A stretch of 64,000 nucleotides of DNA from Chloranthus sessilifolius (Eukaryota > Streptophyta > Magnoliopsida > Chloranthales > Chloranthaceae). Below are positions 34,683-46,599 of the stretch, piece after piece. The position numbers and the translations under genes are program-made. The stretch lies in the NCBI GenBank assembly GCA_021018995.1, contig CM037595.1, forward strand, positions 95,182,491 through 95,246,490. The letters are read 5' to 3'. The notes under the pieces were generated by a model. The model worked only from the letters and a program-made list of their open reading frames with translations. It ran no database searches and was not told the DNA's origin. Within the stretch, counting starts at the first letter, position 1, and each line of letters starts with the position of its first letter.

Positions 34683-35083
34683 GGCTGGGTGCGGGCCGAG
34701 TGTCGGAATGCTCAACCCAAGCCTGACCGGGATTGATCCGGTTGCAACATGTTAGTCCGGTCTAGATATCGTGCTGGGTTTGGTTGATAGAAAGTGCTAC
34801 TTTTTTAGGGCCGCGTGCGGGTCAAAATCTGGGCCGGCCCGACCTATTGAGAGCCCTAATGATCACAAACCACTCAAACAAATTTCAAAATTTTTTGGAG
34901 GGTTTTTCGCATTTACCCCCTTGAGATATGCCGATATTGCATCAAACCCACTGAGTTATGGGTCTTTATTCTGCAGCCCTTACTTCTGTGTTTCTGTTTC
35001 ATATACACCCCTGCCGTTAGTTAGTCGTGAGTTTATGTATTGAAACGACTATTTTGCCCTTAATAAAACCAATATTCTAAAAA

Positions 35084-35195
35084 GGGAAATTTGCACTTTC
35101 GGCCCTATATGTTTGCGTATTTGTAGAAATGACCCTATAGTTTCAATCCTTGCATAAATGGCCAACTCCAAGCCTAGCCGCGTGCACGTCAGATA
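35084..35195 (+). repeat. MULE left terminal inverted repeat
   Basis: Matches the reverse complement of about 55130-55244 with a small number of differences, out to CCAAGCCTAGCCGC and ACGTCAG. Confidence 0.9.
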
Positions 35196-35332
35196 TCTAT
35201 ATATATGCTTCTCTATGCAAACATTGAATCTAAAATTTTTGTATCATTTTTTAACAATTTTTATCTCTCTTGGAAAGCGATTTCGAGATTCCACTAAAGG
35301 TCGTATAACATAGAGAATACAACAGGCTAGGT

Positions 35333-35626
35333 AAGATATCGAGTACAATATCTTTTAAGTTATTGTTTTCCCAATTTCTCAAAACATTGTAGGTAGTCCA
35401 AGATATCGGTCGATAACTTTTTAGTTTTTGGATTATGGTTTACGTTAAAAGTCCATCCATCGGCTATATATCTTAGGATATCGAGCGATATCCTATGATT
35501 GACAAAAACGCTAAAGTTTTCATTCCTTTAATTTTTTAATAATATTTTTAAACAATTGTAGCGCTAAGTCAAGTATAACTCTTTATAAACAACTAATTTT
35601 AATTTTAATTTTGTAAATATTGTAGG
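35333..35626 (+). other. Probable intron in the 5' leader of the MULE transposase gene
   Basis: A donor-like AG|GTAAGAT at 35331-35338 and acceptor TATTGTAG before 35627 bracket a stretch that includes decayed copies of the ATCGGTCGAT / ATCGAGCGAT words seen in the other arrays. It precedes the ATG at 35632. Confidence 0.5.
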
Positions 35627-35631
35627 TTGAA

Positions 35632-36661
35632 ATGGATGTTCCCCTTCTTTGCCATTTTGATTTCGTATGCGTGAGAGATAATACTTACAACAGAGGACAT
35701 CGGAGGATTATCACTGTCACGGAGAATATATCATTTGATGAGTTTATAGAGAAAATGTACAAAGTCAGTCGGACACGACCGGAAGAACATTCTATTACAC
35801 TTACTGTTTCATTACGCATAGGGAATGAGCTTGTATTTGCCGAATTGTCTGACTCTGATGATCTTACAAACTTATTTAGAGCATATCGTATCGGTGATGG
35901 TGTTATAAATATTTATATCGAAAAATCATTAGTCACTCATCAGGCAGAAATTTTGCCGTCTTTAGAAACATTTCAACCGTTTAAGGAAACAAACGAAGAT
36001 GATCATGGTGTTGGAACAGAACATTTGATTGAAAATCAAGGAATACGGTATGAAGAGAACATTGTTGCACCGATAATAGCTGACGATGATAGAAATATAA
36101 ATATAGGATTCCGCCCCTACAGTAAACTTCCAGAGCAACCCTATTCAGACATTCCGAGGAGTGAAGGCGATGAAGATCAAGGATATTCTCATCAAATGAA
36201 TCCGATGCATGATACATCTCAGTTCAACTTCGATTCGGTAAATCAGTGGGAAACGTTTTTAGTCGGCCTTAGTCCATATCAATGGCCTTCCGAACAAATA
36301 GCTTCGGAGCCAACGATAATCGAGCCTTCAACAGAACAGCCTCTCATACATCAAACATTCTCGCATCGGCTAACATCAATCCAAACAACTGCACATCAAC
36401 CAAGCGTACATCGACGGGCTCAATCCCAATCATGTAATAACCATCCAGTCGATGACGGTGATAGTGATCCTGAAAATAATGAAGCCCCGCCGTCTCCCAC
36501 TTCGCGTGTTTATACTAATAGGGGAATTGATCAACCTCTGGTGGACGAAGACTATCAGCTTAATGACTCGGAAGGGGAGTACATGGATTCAGACGATGAG
36601 GAACTGTATGAAGGGGGAACGATTACCATTGGTCAGGCGTTTAGAAATAAGAAATCATTTC
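35632..36661 (+). pseudogene. MURA-like MULE transposase, N-terminal half (PB1-like region)
   Basis: Open from the ATG six bases after a predicted splice acceptor to the point of retrotransposon insertion. Residues 1-100 have the look of the PB1-like N-terminal domain of plant MuDR transposases (ISFDEFIEKMYKVSRTRPEEHSITLTVSLRIG...LVFAELSDSDDLTNLFRAYR). A long acidic, Pro/Gln/His-rich linker follows, and the end (YEGGTITIGQAFRNKKSF) is the usual entry to the DNA-binding domain of MuDR-type transposases. The rest of the gene lies beyond the insertion at 48819. A conventional stop appears only because reading enters the LTR. Confidence 0.82.
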
Positions 36662-38888
36662 TGTGATGACCCGACTTTTCCAATCCCTAAGGTATAGGAA
36701 AGGCCGGTTCATCAACTTATTGATTTCTCAATAAGCCGTAACAAACAGAAGCCGGCAACATAAACAAAGGTCTAAAGCAGAGGCAAAGCAGAGATAATTC
36801 ATAATTCAAAAGCTTGTAATAACAAATCTATCATGATGAGGAACCAAAAGGAACCACCGGTGATGGCCAATCCAACACCTAAACTAATGGTTCACGATGA
36901 TGGTTCCTCGAGTGATATCAAAAGATAAAAAATAATAGCCTAAGGCTCATCATCCAAAATAATATCCAGACAATACCAAAAATAGAAAATCTAGGATCAC
37001 GGGAAGAACTCCTCAGCTGGTATATCCAAATCCTCCTGAAATATAATCGAGTCCTCCGGATCCTCGACCCAAGGTCTCAAGACTGTGACGTATAGTCGAG
37101 GGTGAGCTAACAGCCAAGCTCAATAGGGGAAAACAGATCTATTTGCATTTTTATAAGTAAAGGTTTTCAAAAGACGGAATCGGATCAAATATGATTTTAT
37201 TTTTCAATGATGCTTTTCAAATTAAATCTCGATTCTAATCTCGAGTCAAACCGATAACAAATCTAAAGTGTTCAAATGTTACGATTTTGCATGCTTCTTG
37301 TCTTTAATTTATAACTTAATTTTATCTCCCAAATTTCCTATAGCATGAGAAGCGGACTACGTGACCGATGGGAAGACCCTCTGACCATCATCGCTGCTCA
37401 TGAACCCATTTCGAAAATGCAACAAGCCCCTATGCTATGAGGGAAACTTGCGCCAAAGTTTTACCGTCAACACGGTTGGTGGAATCTAGGGCATCGTACG
37501 TATGAACCAAAAATCAAATGCAAATGCTAACACGTATCCAAGCTTATTATTCATATCTTATACTGATTTTCAAAGTTCTGATTCGAAGTTCTGATTCAAA
37601 AGTTAACTGAGGTTCTGATTCAAATTTAACTGAGGTTCTGATGTTCGGATTCCAAAGGTTCTTAGTTATAGCAAGGTTCACAAATTTTTCAAATTGAGCC
37701 ATGTGTTCAGAGTTTTATTTATACTGTGTGCAACAGAACTTTAAATACAATTTATACTTATAATTTGATGCAAATTAAATACAAGGTTCCCCTACCTTAA
37801 CCAAGCAAAATCAAAGGCATGTCTAAGCAATCCTCTCCAAGGACTCCCAATTTGACCAAAACCTACATATATTAACACCCTAAGTGTTAATATACAACCC
37901 AAAATTTAATCCAAAGGCTTATAAAACAAAAAAATCCAATCAAAATTTAAAAAGCCAGAACTGGACAGAATTCGACCATCGATTTCAAATTCGATGGTCG
38001 ATTTTAAAATCGACCATCGAATTTCAGAACTCTGTTATAGCCTTAAAAATTCATTTTCGACTGTCGATTTCCAAATCGACAGTCGATTTCCAATTTCGAC
38101 AGTCGATTTTGAAAATCGATGGTCGATTTTCTCAGGTACTTTGGCTGTAACTTCTAACATGCTCGGATTCTTTTCCCCATTTTTTTCCACCAAAGCTTTC
38201 TTATCCAAAAATAAAAACACCACACACCATTCTAAACATAAATCGAATCCAAAAGACAAAAGGATGTTTAAAGGCCTACCTCTTGTAGTTTAAGCCGTTG
38301 CCTCCGTTGTACCAAAGCACGCACCGGAACCAATCTTCGAAGTTCAACGGCTTAAATCTCCAAAACAGTTCATCATTCAAATGAGGTTGTCACTGCCTCA
38401 GCTACAACAAAATTATATAGAACTGCTCACTCTCCACATCTCTCTTCTCTTTCAATAGTTCAAACAGATCCGAAAACAAATACAAGGCTAACTATTGGTT
38501 GAGATGGGGAGAGGAATTCTCAAACTCTCTAGATCAAGGATCAAATGAGGCAAAGCCTTAGAGCTTAAATTTCTAACGAGAGGGAGAAGATAACTTCTCT
38601 TGTAACCTCTCTCTTCTTATAATATAAAAGTTGTAAATAAAAAATCTAGATATTTTATTTACAACTTATCCAATTATTCTTGCAAAACATTCGGCGTTAA
38701 ACACAAAGACCAACGTTATTGTGTACGTCGTTGATTTCCTGACTTGTACACCTCTTAAAGCGAAATCCTTAAGCCAAAAGTCTTATCATGGACTTAGATT
38801 ACCAAAAGTCCAAAAATATCCTACAGTATTTTCCGGGCACGCTTACCGAGGTAAACGAAAATATGCCGAAAATATCAGGGATATTACA
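36662..38888 (-). repeat. 3' LTR of the chromovirus
   Basis: 2227 bp; on the minus strand it starts TGTAATATCCC and ends in CA. Nearly identical to the right LTR along most of its length. Contains the TCGACCATCGA array at about 37973-38130 and an AG/CT-rich stretch at 38430-38620 with a TATA-like region. Confidence 0.92.
37973..38130. repeat. Array of TCGACCATCGA / TCGACAGTCGA words in the LTR
   Basis: Ten or more 11-bp words, each a near-palindrome of the form TCGAyyrTCGA in one or other direction, separated by TTTNAAAT spacers. Repeated in the other LTR at about 47896-48056. Confidence 0.85.
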
Positions 38889-38903
38889 TTCACCCCTCCT
38901 TAG
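38889..38903 (-). promoter_or_regulatory. Polypurine tract
   Basis: On the minus strand AAGGAGGGGTGAA abuts the start of the 3' LTR, the expected second-strand priming site. Confidence 0.7.
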
Positions 38904-39252
38904 GAATTTTCGTCCGCGAAAATTGAACATAAGACACACCAAACAAGAAAAGAATAGAAAACATGGGACACCGTGTTTCGATCCCACAGGGCACGCAAGC
39001 CAAGGGATGGGATCCGTAGTAACATGGATGTACTGCATGTGGCATGAAAAAGCCATAGTGGATTGCATCCGTACATGGATGCCCACACCCCAAGTGTCAC
39101 GTGCCGGGAGACCGATGCACAATGACGCATGAAAGCCATCAAAGAAAACAAGAAGTACAAAAGTGACAAGGCAAATTCACACAAGCATCTAACTGAAGCA
39201 GAGACCAAAAATAACCACAAAAGTAACTCACATAAAGATCCAATCACGCATA

Positions 39253-40599
39253 TTAAAAGATGAAAACAGCATCGAGCGGAACTATATACAAACAAGAGAA
39301 ACAGAGTATCCAAGTAAAGCGAAAGACAAAAATATAAAAGATAACAAAAGAAGGACCACCAGGTCCTAATAATCCATGCTGTAAATAAATACAGACCCAT
39401 AACCACCATAGAAAAAAAGCACTCTCCCCAAGTACACTAATAATCCCCAGAAGATGGACCCCGATCCAAGTACCATCACCAAAGAAGATCATCATCATCC
39501 GTAGATCCTCCCCGTCAGAAAGGCATGCTAGGACCAGACCGATGTCGAAGGGCGGGAGACTGAAGCACGAATATCGGCCATATACGTCATGTGATCCTCT
39601 GGAAACGCGTGCTGCATCAGATACGAGAGGGCGCCGCCCTGGACATCCAACTCCTGACGCATAGAGCTGGTATGGTGGGTGAGCTCCACGAATCGGCTCA
39701 TGGCGGTCATCTCCGGGTAAACTCGTAGAGAGTGTGAGAACGCCACCTGTAATGAGGAGGTGCAGGTAGTAGTATCCGGATAGAATGAGTAGAGTTGATG
39801 TATCAGGTGCCTCTGCATCCTTTGGAGTCTTTACCAGCCTACTGTAGGTTTGACCCCAATTGACCAAAGTATACATTCTCGAACCCGCTGTAGATTTAGG
39901 TTCAGTAGGAGGGATATCATAAGCAGGGCCCGCTCGGTAGTTCTCGATCAGCACCGAGATTATGCGAGCATAGGGCATTGTCTTCAATGGTTTCTTCACA
40001 TGTTTGCCCATTTTCTCTCGGGCTTTGATAATCCCTTTAAAAAGAATTTCAGGAGCACTAAACCATCGCTCCTTATAGGCCGCAAAAAGAATTTGTTGAA
40101 GGGGACCGGTGCGCTCCGATTGATGACCAAAAGGGTAAAGGGTGGACTTTAAAATTTTATCCAAGATCCACATGGTCTCCGGCATATGGACCGTGACGAT
40201 GGATTTACCGGACCCATGACGGCCTTGCGTCATCTGCGTGATTATATCTTCAAAACGGACCGGTCTGGGGAATGGAGGACCTAGACCCATGGTTTGTGAG
40301 TGGTTTAAAGGGCATCTCAATGCCACAGCCATGTCCTCTAGGTCGAAGGTATAATCGCGGCCATCAATTTCGGTATAAATTCTTTTCCCGTCTTCGCGGC
40401 TCATGTGCTGATAAAATAGACGCACGAGTCGGGGATAGAAATGATCGCTAAAGGTCGTGCACAGAGAGGTCAATTTGGCCTTCTCAAGGTATTCACCCGC
40501 CCATTGTGTGGTCGTTTGTTGATCAAATAACTCGGGGTGAAACAAATATTCTGTCATGAAGCCTTTAATGCTCCAAAAATCATTGGGTTGCTCAGGCAA
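39253..40599 (-). CDS. Extra retrotransposon-borne frame (plant transposon protein-like domain)
   Basis: A long frame in the sense of the element, between the chromodomain and the 3' LTR, where ordinary chromoviruses have none. The first 290 residues (FMTEYLFHPELFDQQTTTQWAG..., ...FYPRLVRLFYQHMS, ...ALRCPLN, ...WILDKILKSTLYPFGHQ, ...MPYARIISVLIENY) resemble from memory the putative plant transposon protein domain common in plant repeats. It has no catalytic motif that I recognise. After residue 290 the reading looks out of register. It belongs to the retroelement and is treated as a fossil; its function is unknown. Confidence 0.6.
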   Translation of the reverse strand: MPEQPNDFWSIKGFMTEYLFHPELFDQQTTTQWAGEYLEKAKLTSLCTTFSDHFYPRLVRLFYQHMSREDGKRIYTEIDGRDYTFDLEDMAVALRCPLNHSQTMGLGPPFPRPVRFEDIITQMTQGRHGSGKSIVTVHMPETMWILDKILKSTLYPFGHQSERTGPLQQILFAAYKERWFSAPEILFKGIIKAREKMGKHVKKPLKTMPYARIISVLIENYRAGPAYDIPPTEPKSTAGSRMYTLVNWGQTYSRLVKTPKDAEAPDTSTLLILSGYYYLHLLITGGVLTLSTSLPGDDRHEPIRGAHPPYQLYASGVGCPGRRPLVSDAARVSRGSHDVYGRYSCFSLPPFDIGLVLACLSDGEDLRMMMIFFGDGTWIGVHLLGIISVLGESAFFLWWLWVCIYLQHGLLGPGGPSFVIFYIFVFRFTWILCFSCLYIVPLDAVFIF

Positions 40600-40984
40600 G
40601 GGGGAGACAGTGGGTGGTGGAGCCGACTGGTGTCGGTATGCGTTTTAGCGGTTTGTAGACGCAGCTTTAGAAGATTGCGTTTGGAGGTGGGATTTGAATG
40701 GGTGTCTGCTTAGGCCCCATTAAATCAAAATTTAAAAGAACACCCACAAAATACTAGAAAATAGGGATGAATAGAGCAAGGTTTACCTTGTGAAAATGCC
40801 CCAAATCGGTTTTGCAAGGATGTAAATATGCTCTCCTTGTGAAATGTAGTGAATCCCTTTGAATGCAATACCAAAAATTGAAGAGGAAGCTCCAAAATCC
40901 CCAAATCGCCCGAAACCCCTCAAAACCCTAAGCTCAAAACCCTCAAAACAGAAAACCGAAATGCCCAAAAGTTTAAAACCCCCA

Positions 40985-41170
40985 AACTTAAATCGATAAA
41001 TTCGACCATCGATTTCAAATTCGATGGTCGATTTTGCAAATCGATGGTCGATTTGAAAATCGTTGGTCGATTTTCTCAGAACATCCTAAGTTCTGTTTTT
41101 GGCCGAAAACTGACCTGAAACCTGATAGAAATTTCGATGGTCGATTTTGCATTTCGACAGTCGAATTTTC
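40985..41170. repeat. Internal array of TCGACCATCGA-type words
   Basis: The same 11-bp words as in the LTR arrays, here inside the element, between the chromodomain region and the extra frame (upstream of that frame on its strand). Confidence 0.85.
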
Positions 41171-41696
41171 TGATACTGTTTTTAATGAAAATTTTTCAAA
41201 ATTTTTGAAATTCCAAGCATGCCCTTGGGTCTAATTGCACCCTCTTTGAGTCCATTTCATGCCCATCACCTTATTGGCTATGATTGCATTACCACAGCCG
41301 GAATTTGGCGTAGAAAAATTGAAGAATAGGCCAAGTAAGCTTTTGGCCAATTTATTTCTCAGTAACATGTGGAATTAACAAGTCCGGTTTTGGTCGGGCT
41401 CATAAAAGTTTTAGGATTTTCTACATCATAACATAATTAAAAGCTATAAACATGGACAAAAATATGGGTATATATATAGAGTCATGACATCAGTATCAAG
41501 GCCAAATTGATGTCACTTGGCCAATAGTGTGTAAGACACTAAGTGCAGGCCTGATAGTATTAAATTTTATATAATGTAGAGTCTTCTAAACAAGCACTAT
41601 ATTGGGCCGACAAAATTTATCGCCAATCATCTGTATAAAATCAGTAATTACATAAACTTCAAGAAAGTATACATTAAACACTTAATGTCCCAAAAT

Positions 41697-42040
41697 TCAA
41701 TTAAAAAGGTTCGGAAATTGGTCCCGGAGCCCAGCTTCACGCTCCCAAGTGGCTTCCTTCGGTGTGTGATTCCGCCATTGTACAAGAACCAAAGGAATCC
41801 TTTTAGTGCGTAGGATCGCGCTCATGCGATCCAAAATCTGAATCGGGTCCTCAATCACCTTCAAACCATCCTGAAGCTCGATGGGTTGGTAATCAAGCAC
41901 GTGAGTCGGGTCACGGATGTATCGACACAGCATCGACACATGAAAGACGTTGTGCATGCCTGATAATTGCGGCGGTAACGCCACACGATATGCAACCTCT
42001 CCGACTCGGCCTAATATCTCGAAAGGCCCAACGACGAGGA
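41697..42040 (-). CDS. Retrotransposon integrase tail with chromodomain-like end (fossil)
   Basis: Reads GMHNVFHVSMLCRYIRDPTHV...LVQWRNHTPKEATWE, the conserved end of chromovirus integrases including the W..H...ATWE chromodomain core. Part of the element at 36662-48813. Confidence 0.8.
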
Positions 42041-43008
42041 CTAAGTTTCCCTCGTTTTCAACGATAACGCCTTGGTAGTAAATCCGAACAAAGACATTCT
42101 CGCCGACCTGAAAAATCGAGCATTAGTGCCAATTTCACATGGAATGAATACCAAGTGAATAAATACCCAGTGACATATCAAAACTACCTGAAAGTCCACG
42201 TGTCTCCGTTTGAGATCGGCGTAGCTCTTCTGACGACTCTGAGCTACTCGTAGTCGCTCGCGTATCAACCGAACTGTCTCGGTAGTGCGCTCAACTATCT
42301 CAGGTCCAATAATGAGCTTCTCACCCACTTCTTCCCAGTTCAACGGTGATCGGCACCGTCGTCCATATAACGCCTCGAATGGAGCCATACCAATACTAGC
42401 CTGAAAGCTATTGTTGTAGGCGAACTCAATCAGAGGCAAGTGTTGGTCCCATGACCCGTGAAAATCCAGCATACATGCTCTCAACATGTCCTCAATGATC
42501 TGGTTCACGCGCTCGGTCTGGCCATCCGTCTGTGGGTGAAACGCCGAGCTAAAATCAAGACGAGAACCCATGCCCTCCTGAAATCTCTGCCAAAAATGTG
42601 AAGTAAACAACGGGTCTCGATCAGACACAATACTAGCCGGTATTCCATGCAGTCTAACAATCTCTTTCAGGTATAACTCTGCAAGTCTACTGGCTGTATA
42701 GGTGGTATTATATGGTAAGAAATGAGCAGACTTGGTTAGTCGATCTACTATGACCCGTATGGCATTGTTCTTTCTCGATGTCTTCGGCAATCCGAAAGGT
42801 ATAAAATCCATCGAAATGGCTTCCCATTTCCACTCAGCCTGAGTAAAGGCTGCAATAGACCTGCAGGATTCTGATGATCAACCTTAACCTGTTGACAAAC
42901 CAAACACCGCGATACGTACTCAGCGACGTCGCGTTTCAAACCTCGCCACCAGAAACTCTTCATCAAGTCCTGATACATCTTGGTGCTACCAGGATGTATG
43001 GCATACAT
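42041..43008 (-). CDS. Retrotransposon integrase (zinc-binding region and core; fossil)
   Basis: Shows an integrase H2C2-type start ([14 protein letters not shown]...[12 protein letters not shown]) and the core with [27 protein letters not shown] and [24 protein letters not shown], typical of Ty3/gypsy. Interrupted; fossil. Confidence 0.88.
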
Positions 43009-44420
43009 GGATTTGTGAGCTTCTTCCGAATGGTGTCCCGAAGCTCTCGACTCGACACATACATACGGTCATGAAATAACAAGGTTCCATCCGTCGAATG
43101 GAGAAATCCTTCATCGCCATTCTCGACATCTCGTCTGATTGCCATCAGCTCATCATCGGTCATCTGAAGCTTTCGAATATTCTCGAAGAGCGTAGGACGT
43201 AATACAAGCGTAGCCATCAATGCTCCCGAGCCTTTTACATCAAACCTTGAGCTGCCCAAAGCCATATCTTCCAATAGCTTCCATCGCTGAATCCGGCTCA
43301 CAAGATGTGATAACTGAGCTGAAGACCTTCTACTAAGAGCATCAGCAACGACATTTGCCTTTCCTGGATGGTACTGAATCGAGCAATCATAATCTTTCAA
43401 AAACTCCATCCATCGTCGCTGCCTCATGTTCAAGTCCTTCTGAGTGAACAGGTACTTGAGACTCTTATGATCGGTGAATATATCAAATATCTCACCGTAA
43501 AGGTAATGTCGCCAGATCTTCAAGGCGAATATAACTGCTGCTAGCTCTAAGTCATGCGTCGGATAGTTTCTTTCATGGTCCTTCAACTGCCTAGAACCAT
43601 ATGCAATGACCCGCTCGTGTTGATTAAGCACACAGCCTAATCCGCCATAGGAAGCATCACTATATATCGCAAAACCTCCCGCCGCAAGGTATAGCAAATC
43701 GGTGTTTGTAGTCAAGCGCTTTAGCTCTCGAAGCTCGCCACACCCTGTCCAATCGAACTTTGCATTCTTTCTTGTAAGCTGTGTAAGCGGACCAGATATC
43801 TTTGAGAAACCCTCGACAAATCGCCGATAGTACCCTGCCAAACCAAGGAAACTTCGGACCTCTGTAACTGTCGTAGGTTGTTCCCATGTCACCACAGAAT
43901 CTATCTTTGTAGGATCCACTGAGATACCCGATTCAGAGACTACGTGGCCCAAGAAACTGACCTGCTCAAGCCAAAACTCACACTTACTGAGTTTGGCATA
44001 CAACTGATGGTCCCTAAGTGTTTGAAGAGCCATCTTCAGATGCTGCACATGCTCCTCTCTGGTTTTTGAATAGATGAGGATGTCATCTACAAAAACTACC
44101 ACAGATTTGTCAAGATGTGGTTTGAACACCCTGTTCATCAGGTCCATGAAAGATGCAGGCGCATTCGTCAATCCAAATGGCATCACTAGAAACTCATAGT
44201 GGCCATAACGCGTTCGAAACGCAGTCTTGGATATATCTTCCGTCTTGATCTTGAGTTGGTGATAGCCTGACCTCAGATCAATTTTCGAAAAGAACCTTGC
44301 ACCTTGCAATTGATCAAACAAGTCGTCTATCCGCGGAAGAGGATAACGATTCTTAATCGTCATCTTGTTGAGTTGCCTATAATCGATACATAGACGCATC
44401 GATCCATCCTTCTTTTTCAC
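42963..44420 (-). CDS. Retrotransposon reverse transcriptase / RNase H (fossil)
   Basis: Reverse transcriptase wording [44 protein letters not shown] and the FVDDILIYS active-site box, followed by RNase H ([10 protein letters not shown]) and [17 protein letters not shown]. Part of the element at 36662-48813. Confidence 0.92.
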   Translation of the reverse strand: MKKKDGSMRLCIDYRQLNKMTIKNRYPLPRIDDLFDQLQGARFFSKIDLRSGYHQLKIKTEDISKTAFRTRYGHYEFLVMPFGLTNAPASFMDLMNRVFKPHLDKSVVVFVDDILIYSKTREEHVQHLKMALQTLRDHQLYAKLSKCEFWLEQVSFLGHVVSESGISVDPTKIDSVVTWEQPTTVTEVRSFLGLAGYYRRFVEGFSKISGPLTQLTRKNAKFDWTGCGELRELKRLTTNTDLLYLAAGGFAIYSDASYGGLGCVLNQHERVIAYGSRQLKDHERNYPTHDLELAAVIFALKIWRHYLYGEIFDIFTDHKSLKYLFTQKDLNMRQRRWMEFLKDYDCSIQYHPGKANVVADALSRRSSAQLSHLVSRIQRWKLLEDMALGSSRFDVKGSGALMATLVLRPTLFENIRKLQMTDDELMAIRRDVENGDEGFLHSTDGTLLFHDRMYVSSRELRDTIRKKLTNPCMPYILVAPRCIRT

Positions 44421-44616
44421 AAATAGAACCGGTGCACCCCAAGGAGAAACACTCGAATAAAGCCTTTGTCTAACAACTCCGAAGTTGTTCCTTGAGCTCT
44501 TTCAACTCGAGCGCCATCCGATATGGAGCTTTAGATAATGGTATCTGCCTTAGCTCAATCGAACTCAATCTCTCACGTGGTAATCCGGTAAGTCCTCCGG
44601 AAAGACATCGGGATAA

Positions 44617-45120
44617 TCAGAGACCACCTTGATAAGAGCTAAGTCGTTCTTCTTCTCGGTGAGAATCTTGCAAATAGGCCGATACCCATCGCAACCATTC
44701 TTCATCATACGCTTTAATTTTAATGGTCAAACCAACGCACAACCTTGGATTTGACTCACGTAATCGGAAGGATTTTCGCTTTGGCGGTCGGAAGGTCACT
44801 ATCTTCCGAAGACAGTCCACGCTCGCGTGATAAGCTGCCAACCAATCCATTCCAAGAATGACGTCGAACCCTTCCATGCTCAACGTAATCATGTCGGTCA
44901 ATGTCTCGTGCTCATCAATCATCACGATGACTGACTGACATGCTGTATCAGTACATACCGAACTCCCCGTAGGAATCTTGACATCTAAAATGAAAGCAAG
45001 GGGTTCGGGAGTAATACCCAACTTCTCTGAGAAGGAAGGAGTAATAAACGAGTGTGTAGACCCAGGGTCTATAAGTACTCGTGCCTCAATTTTATCCACG
45101 TCGTCTCGACTACACATCAT
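44617..45120 (-). CDS. Retrotransposon aspartic protease region (fossil)
   Basis: VLIDPGSTHSFITPSF and the later FDVILGMDWLAAYHA are the two hallmarks of the plant Ty3/gypsy protease region. Confidence 0.88.
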   Translation of the reverse strand: MMCSRDDVDKIEARVLIDPGSTHSFITPSFSEKLGITPEPLAFILDVKIPTGSSVCTDTACQSVIVMIDEHETLTDMITLSMEGFDVILGMDWLAAYHASVDCLRKIVTFRPPKRKSFRLRESNPRLCVGLTIKIKAYDEEWLRWVSAYLQDSHREEERLSSYQGGL

Positions 45121-45199
45121 AAGTGTACCTTTAGTTAAAAAGTTCGTTAATTATATGCAATGATTCCTATGTGTTTTAACATAATTGACTTGTATGTAG

Positions 45200-46560
45200 A
45201 TTTAAACAATAATAATTGAATCAATGCATAATTGACGTCTCAACTTTAATGATACCTTGAATGACGTCATTCGACGTTTGGGCATCCTGTGCGATCCGCA
45301 TAAGCCCGACCTTGAAGCGTAGGGGTGGTCGATCTGCGAGAGACCGTCAGAATCCGTCCTTTCTCAATAGTAGGACAATCCTTGATCATGTGACCAACTT
45401 TGTCCACTCCTCAAGCATCCTCCGGTGTTAAATGCAATCCTCATCCTATGTGGTTGCCCACATCTTGCACACAATGGGGTAGAAACAGGAGTAACAGCTG
45501 ACCCTCTCGTCGAGCCCTAAGCCACAGAAGCTCCACTCGCAGTAGTGCTCCCGGCTCTGAAAGGTCGTCCTGGTGACGACTCGAGGTCTCGATAGGAAGA
45601 TGTCACTGGTCCCAAGCAACCGGTCTAGAATATGATGGTGACTAGGGTAGGGAGGAGGTTTAGAGAACCTCGGCTTTTTGTTCACCCGCTCAAGCACTCA
45701 GTCTCCCCGCCAAACCTATTTTATTACCCGCCTCGCCTCAAGTATCTTTTGAATATCTTCCTCTGCAATGAGGGCCTTGGACATCACGCCAAAGATATGT
45801 CTCCATTTCCACATCGACACCCTCTCCTAATGTTCCTCAAACCTCTCAAATTTCTCGAGCTCTCATCACCAAGGGCCACATGTAGGGGTGCAAATCGAAA
45901 GTCTATCAAATTCTGCCATACCATACTCAAGACCGACATCTCATTCGTTCAATTCAATAAATTGGACCTCCCGATGACGCATCCTGAAAGTAATCGATCG
46001 TTGAACGCCTCCACAAACTCGCCCAAGTCCATGGAGTGTTGGGGTAGTCCCGCTCTCTCATCCGGAAACAGACTTCCACCACGGCGGCCTCGCCCAAAGT
46101 TTGAAAGATGCCCACAGACTTTCTCAACACTCCAGACATCGCAACACTTCAAATATCTTCTATCTCATCCAGCCATGCCTCTCGGCTTCCATAGGATCCG
46201 CGCCCGAGAATGTAGGAGGTCTCATCCTCTTAAACTCGCTAATCCTCTGGTGATGTCTAGCGCCAAAGATCTCCGTCTCATCAATGGTCAGCCGCTCAGG
46301 GCCATGTTAGTAGCCAAAGGCGCCAATACCTCGCCTACATTCCTCTGTCTTGCCTAGCAGTTCCCAAAGGTTACGTGAGGGCGAAGCAACTCGCCTACGC
46401 ATATGAGGTGCCACGCCTCATCAATCTCCTCAATACGAGCCGACGAGGTCCTCTATACCTCGCCTCGCCTCTAAACTGTGGAGGCATGCCGATCTGTCAT
46501 TGTTAAACAAACAATAACAATTGATCGAATAAATTGTTAGAAATAATCTAACCCTAGTCC
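45200..46560 (-). pseudogene. Retrotransposon gag region (fossil)
   Basis: Minus-strand reading shows gag-like scraps (a WTWASLWRRS-like segment, a zinc-knuckle area near 45380-45490) in the expected place between the primer-binding site and the protease. It is clearly broken. Long frames on the plus strand here are shadows. Confidence 0.65.
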
Positions 46561-46581
46561 TAAGACTATGAACCTAGAGCC

Positions 46582-46597
46582 TTTTGCTCGATACCAA
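46582..46597 (-). promoter_or_regulatory. Primer-binding site of the chromovirus
   Basis: Minus strand reads TGGTATCGAGCAAAAG two bases inside the 5' LTR end, close to the tRNA-iMet type TGGTATCAGAGC. Confidence 0.75.
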
Positions 46598-46599
46598 GC

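Larger units (their letters stand above)
33689..34858. mobile_element. Non-autonomous hAT element with perfect 8-bp target duplication
   Basis: 1170 bp. Ends TAGGGCTCTCAATGGGCC and, inverted, TAGGGCTCTCAATAGGTC. Flanked by ATGATCAC at 33681-33688 and 34859-34866. Subterminal sequence on both sides is rich in GGGCCGGGC words. It carries no transposase and includes two TA tracts and a nested MITE. Confidence 0.9.

Noticed and set aside
35632-36666. PB1-domain host gene
   Set aside because: It is inside the MULE terminal repeats, ends at the retrotransposon border, and its end matches the entry to a MuDR-type DNA-binding domain; it is the transposase N-terminus.
45632-46357. Plus-strand frame of 241 codons
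   Set aside because: Lies antisense over the gag region of the retrotransposon and shows no domain of its own.
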